A stretch of DNA of 64,000 nt, taken from Bacillota bacterium (GTDB lineage: Bacteria > Bacillota > Limnochordia > Limnochordales > Limnochordaceae). Numbering within the stretch: the first letter of the stretch is position 1; each line of letters opens with the position of its first letter. Positions 61,951-64,000 of the stretch are shown piece by piece. The translations under genes were made by a program, and so were the position numbers. The notes under the pieces were generated by a model. That model did no database searches. It saw nothing but the letters and a program-made list of their open reading frames with translations, and had not been told where the DNA came from. The stretch spans positions 185,647-249,646 of the forward strand of contig PIUA01000023.1 of NCBI GenBank assembly GCA_017577405.1. Direction: 5' to 3'.

Positions 61951-63794
61951 GGGGGCTGGGGCGGCCTGGGCCGGGGATGGTTCGGGTGGCGGTGGGCCTT
62001 CTTCTGCTGGGGCTCCTGGCCGCCGGGGTGGTCCTCGCCACCCGCGCCAAGGTGGAGGCCACGTACCGGCAGGTGCTGCTGGCCGTGGAGCTGCAGGGCG
62101 CCCCGTCACCGGAGCGCCTGGCTGGCCAGGGGGCCCGGTGGCGGGAGCGCGGGGTGGGGGCCCTCCTCTTCCCCGTGGATGGGCTGGCCGATGGGGAGGC
62201 GCGGGCCAGAGCCCAGGTCCTCGACGTTCCCCTCTTCCTCTTCTGGCAGCACGATCCCGTTCCCGCTGAGATCGCCCAGGCCCTCGCCGAAGCCCAGCAG
62301 GCTGGGCTGGAGGTCCTGCTGGTGGGTGGGGTGCGGCGGGCTGGTCCACCCGTGGCGGCACCGGCGCCGGCCGGGACCGGTACCGCTGGGGCTCCGCCAG
62401 ACTGGGCGAAAGCCGGCGGGCCGCAGATCGCCCTGATCGAGTTGGAAGGGAGCCCCTTCTGGGCCGACGCGGCGCGCCAGGCGCCCCATCGGGCGGTGGT
62501 GGCCCACTGGGTGCCGCCCGAGGCCTGGGCGGCGTACCAAGGCCCTCAGGGGGCAAGGGCCCGTCTTGCCCGCTACTTCCGGGCCGTCCGTGAACGGCAG
62601 GTGCGGGTGGTGGTGGTCCCCATCGGGCCCGATGATGGGGAAGGGTTTGTCTTCCTGGAGCAGCTGGCCGAGCACCTCGAAGCCATGGGGTACCGCCTGG
62701 GCTCCGTACCGTCTGTGCCTCCCTTCGGGGCCTCTCCCCTGGCCCGGGCGCTGATGGGCGCCGGGGTGGGGAGCGGGCTCTGGCTCTTGGGGGGGCTGGT
62801 CCGCCCCGGCCGGGTGCCGGCGTGGGTGCGGGGACGAACGCCGGCCATCCTCTTGGGGCTCCTCGCGGCCGGCGGGGCTGTGGTTCCCTTCCTGCCCCAA
62901 GTCTTGCCTTTGGGGAGCGCCGTCTCCGGCCGGGCTTGGGTGGCGTGGCTTGCCGCCGTCGCCTTCCCCCTGGGGGCCGTCCTCGTTTCGGCGGCCTGGG
63001 GCCTCCGACTGGGCCCTGGGGCTCTCCGCGGGCTGGGCCCTGGGGACGCCCTGCTGGGGCTCCTCCTCGGGACCCTCATCTCGGTGGGGGGCGGTCTCCT
63101 GGTGGCAGGGCTCCTCTCCAGCCGGGAGGCCCTCCTCCGCCTGGAGCTCTTCCGCGGGGTGAAGGCGATGCACCTCGTGCCACCGCTCCTGGCCGCCCTC
63201 GCCCTACTTCCCGAACCCTTGGGCCATTGGCTCCCTGATCGCCGCCGCGCCGGGGCGGACAAGGGCCGGTCCAGCGCCCGGCCGGCCTGGCTCCAGGCCG
63301 GGCTGGGGGTGGCGGGGCTCTTGGCTTTGGGTCTGCTGGTCGTCTACTACGTGGGGCGGACGGGGAATGAGCTGGTGCCAGTGCCCCAGTGGGAGAGGGT
63401 GCTCCGGGATCGGATCGAAGAGGTTCTGGGGGTGCGGCCCCGGTTCAAGGAGCTCTTGGGCCATGGCGCGCTGGTCGCGGGGCTGATGGTCCTCTCCGGT
63501 CGAGTGTCCGCCCAGGGGCGCTCCGGGCCGGGTACGGCCCGGGAACAGGCCCAGGACCGGCTCGTTCGTGCCGACCTGCTGGGGCGGGCGCTCCTGGTCC
63601 TGGGGAGTGTGGGACAGCTGTCGGTGGTCAACACCTTTGCCCACCTGCACCAGCCCCTCAGCCTCATCTTCCAGCGGGTGGGCTTAGGGATGGTGGGCGG
63701 CGCCGCCGTGGGATGGGTGCTGGGGGCGGGCCTGCGGTGGGGGTTGGCCCGGTGGGAGCGGGGGGCGGCGGGCCGCGCCGCCAGGCAGTGGTGA
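61947..63794 (+). CDS. DUF5693 family multi-pass membrane protein
   Basis: 615 residues. One N-terminal helix precedes a soluble domain to about residue 260 (SPERLAGQGARWRERGVGALLFPVDG), then about nine or ten hydrophobic helices up to the C-terminus. This matches DUF5693 proteins of Firmicutes, which commonly stand right before csaB. The function is not known; a part in the synthesis or export of the pyruvylated cell-wall polymer is a fair guess from context. The start is GTG 61947, overlapping the previous stop, or ATG 61977. Confidence 0.85.
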   Translation: MRGLGRPGPGMVRVAVGLLLLGLLAAGVVLATRAKVEATYRQVLLAVELQGAPSPERLAGQGARWRERGVGALLFPVDGLADGEARARAQVLDVPLFLFWQHDPVPAEIAQALAEAQQAGLEVLLVGGVRRAGPPVAAPAPAGTGTAGAPPDWAKAGGPQIALIELEGSPFWADAARQAPHRAVVAHWVPPEAWAAYQGPQGARARLARYFRAVRERQVRVVVVPIGPDDGEGFVFLEQLAEHLEAMGYRLGSVPSVPPFGASPLARALMGAGVGSGLWLLGGLVRPGRVPAWVRGRTPAILLGLLAAGGAVVPFLPQVLPLGSAVSGRAWVAWLAAVAFPLGAVLVSAAWGLRLGPGALRGLGPGDALLGLLLGTLISVGGGLLVAGLLSSREALLRLELFRGVKAMHLVPPLLAALALLPEPLGHWLPDRRRAGADKGRSSARPAWLQAGLGVAGLLALGLLVVYYVGRTGNELVPVPQWERVLRDRIEEVLGVRPRFKELLGHGALVAGLMVLSGRVSAQGRSGPGTAREQAQDRLVRADLLGRALLVLGSVGQLSVVNTFAHLHQPLSLIFQRVGLGMVGGAAVGWVLGAGLRWGLARWERGAAGRAARQW

Positions 63795-64000
63795 GACCGG
63801 TTCTTCTTTCGGGGTACTATGGTTTTGGGAACGCTGGCGATGAGGCCATTCTGGAGATGGTCGTCTCGGCCCTCCGGACCGGAGCTCCCGGCGTCCCCTT
63901 CCGCGTCCTGACGGCTGACCCTGAGGGCACGGCCCGCCGGTTGGTGGCCCTCGGGCTGCTCACCGCGCCCGAGGCCCACGAGGCGGTGGCGGCCCGAGGG
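63791..64000 (+). CDS. csaB: Polysaccharide pyruvyl transferase CsaB, N-terminal part
   Basis: First 70 codons of a gene cut by the window end. The start RPVLLSGYYGFGNAGDEAILEMVVSAL is the typical CsaB opening, with the conserved GNxGDEA motif. CsaB adds pyruvate to a secondary cell-wall polymer so that SLH-domain proteins can bind it. GTG 63791 overlaps the stop of the DUF5693 gene (GTGA). It suggests an S-layer or related surface proteins in this organism. Confidence 0.9.
   Translation, partial: MRPVLLSGYYGFGNAGDEAILEMVVSALRTGAPGVPFRVLTADPEGTARRLVALGLLTAPEAHEAVAARG

Overview
The window is very GC-rich (about 70 % by eye), densely packed chromosomal DNA of a Bacillota (Firmicutes) bacterium. 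The order comFA-comFC-yvyF-flgM-flgN-flgK-flgL-fliW-csrA-flaG-fliD-fliS is that of Bacillus subtilis. DegS/DegU, FliY, YwfO-like, RecD2 and CsaB proteins, an S-box riboswitch and the prfB frameshift fit the same phylum. Two features suggest an outer membrane: a predicted beta-barrel protein of the PorV/UPF0164 kind ending in Phe, and an amino-acid-binding protein with a plain signal peptide and no lipobox cysteine. High GC plus a likely diderm envelope points to Limnochordia or a relative. This placement is an inference from gene content, not from a marker-gene tree. No tRNA, rRNA, CRISPR array, insertion sequence or prophage was seen.

Region 1 (1-19.3 kb) is mostly metabolism and housekeeping on both strands: a partial ABC exporter, radical SAM protein, proline dehydrogenase, Lon-domain protein, UPF0173 hydrolase, patatin, inositol monophosphatase, SDR, CopA copper ATPase with a CsoR-type operator, an HtrA-type protease without a membrane anchor, HD hydrolase, PfkB sugar kinase, aminotransferase with a coupled 28-residue membrane peptide, the barrel protein, a Nudix hydrolase, a 2-hydroxyacid dehydrogenase and GalT. 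Region 2 (19.3-33.2 kb) starts with a SAM-I riboswitch controlling metK. It continues with a neopullulanase-like enzyme, GT2 glycosyltransferase, BshC-like protein, alpha/beta hydrolase, PsuG, MtnP, the DegS/DegU pair, a stand-alone GerE regulator, RecD2 and a Nudix hydrolase.

Region 3 (33.2-49.6 kb) joins competence (comFA, comFC) to late flagellar and chemotaxis genes (flgM to fliS, then fliM, fliY, cheW, cheA, cheY). Two sigma-D-like promoters lie in it. Flagellin, which follows csrA in Bacillus, is absent from its usual place. FliW and CsrA, which normally control flagellin translation, are present. Region 4 (49.6-64 kb) holds a promoter with a structured leader or small RNA, an amino-acid importer without its ATPase, a cold-shock gene, hpf, two uncharacterised conserved genes, two very small ORFs, a membrane HD-GYP phosphodiesterase, DUF5317, secA, prfB with its programmed +1 frameshift, then LmeA-like (DUF2993), DUF5693 and the start of csaB, which suggests S-layer or secondary polymer attachment.

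Neighbouring genes often overlap by four bases (ATGA or GTGA). GTG starts are very common. Two genes lack any ATG, GTG or TTG at the position marked by homology and Shine-Dalgarno spacing, and probably start at CTG.
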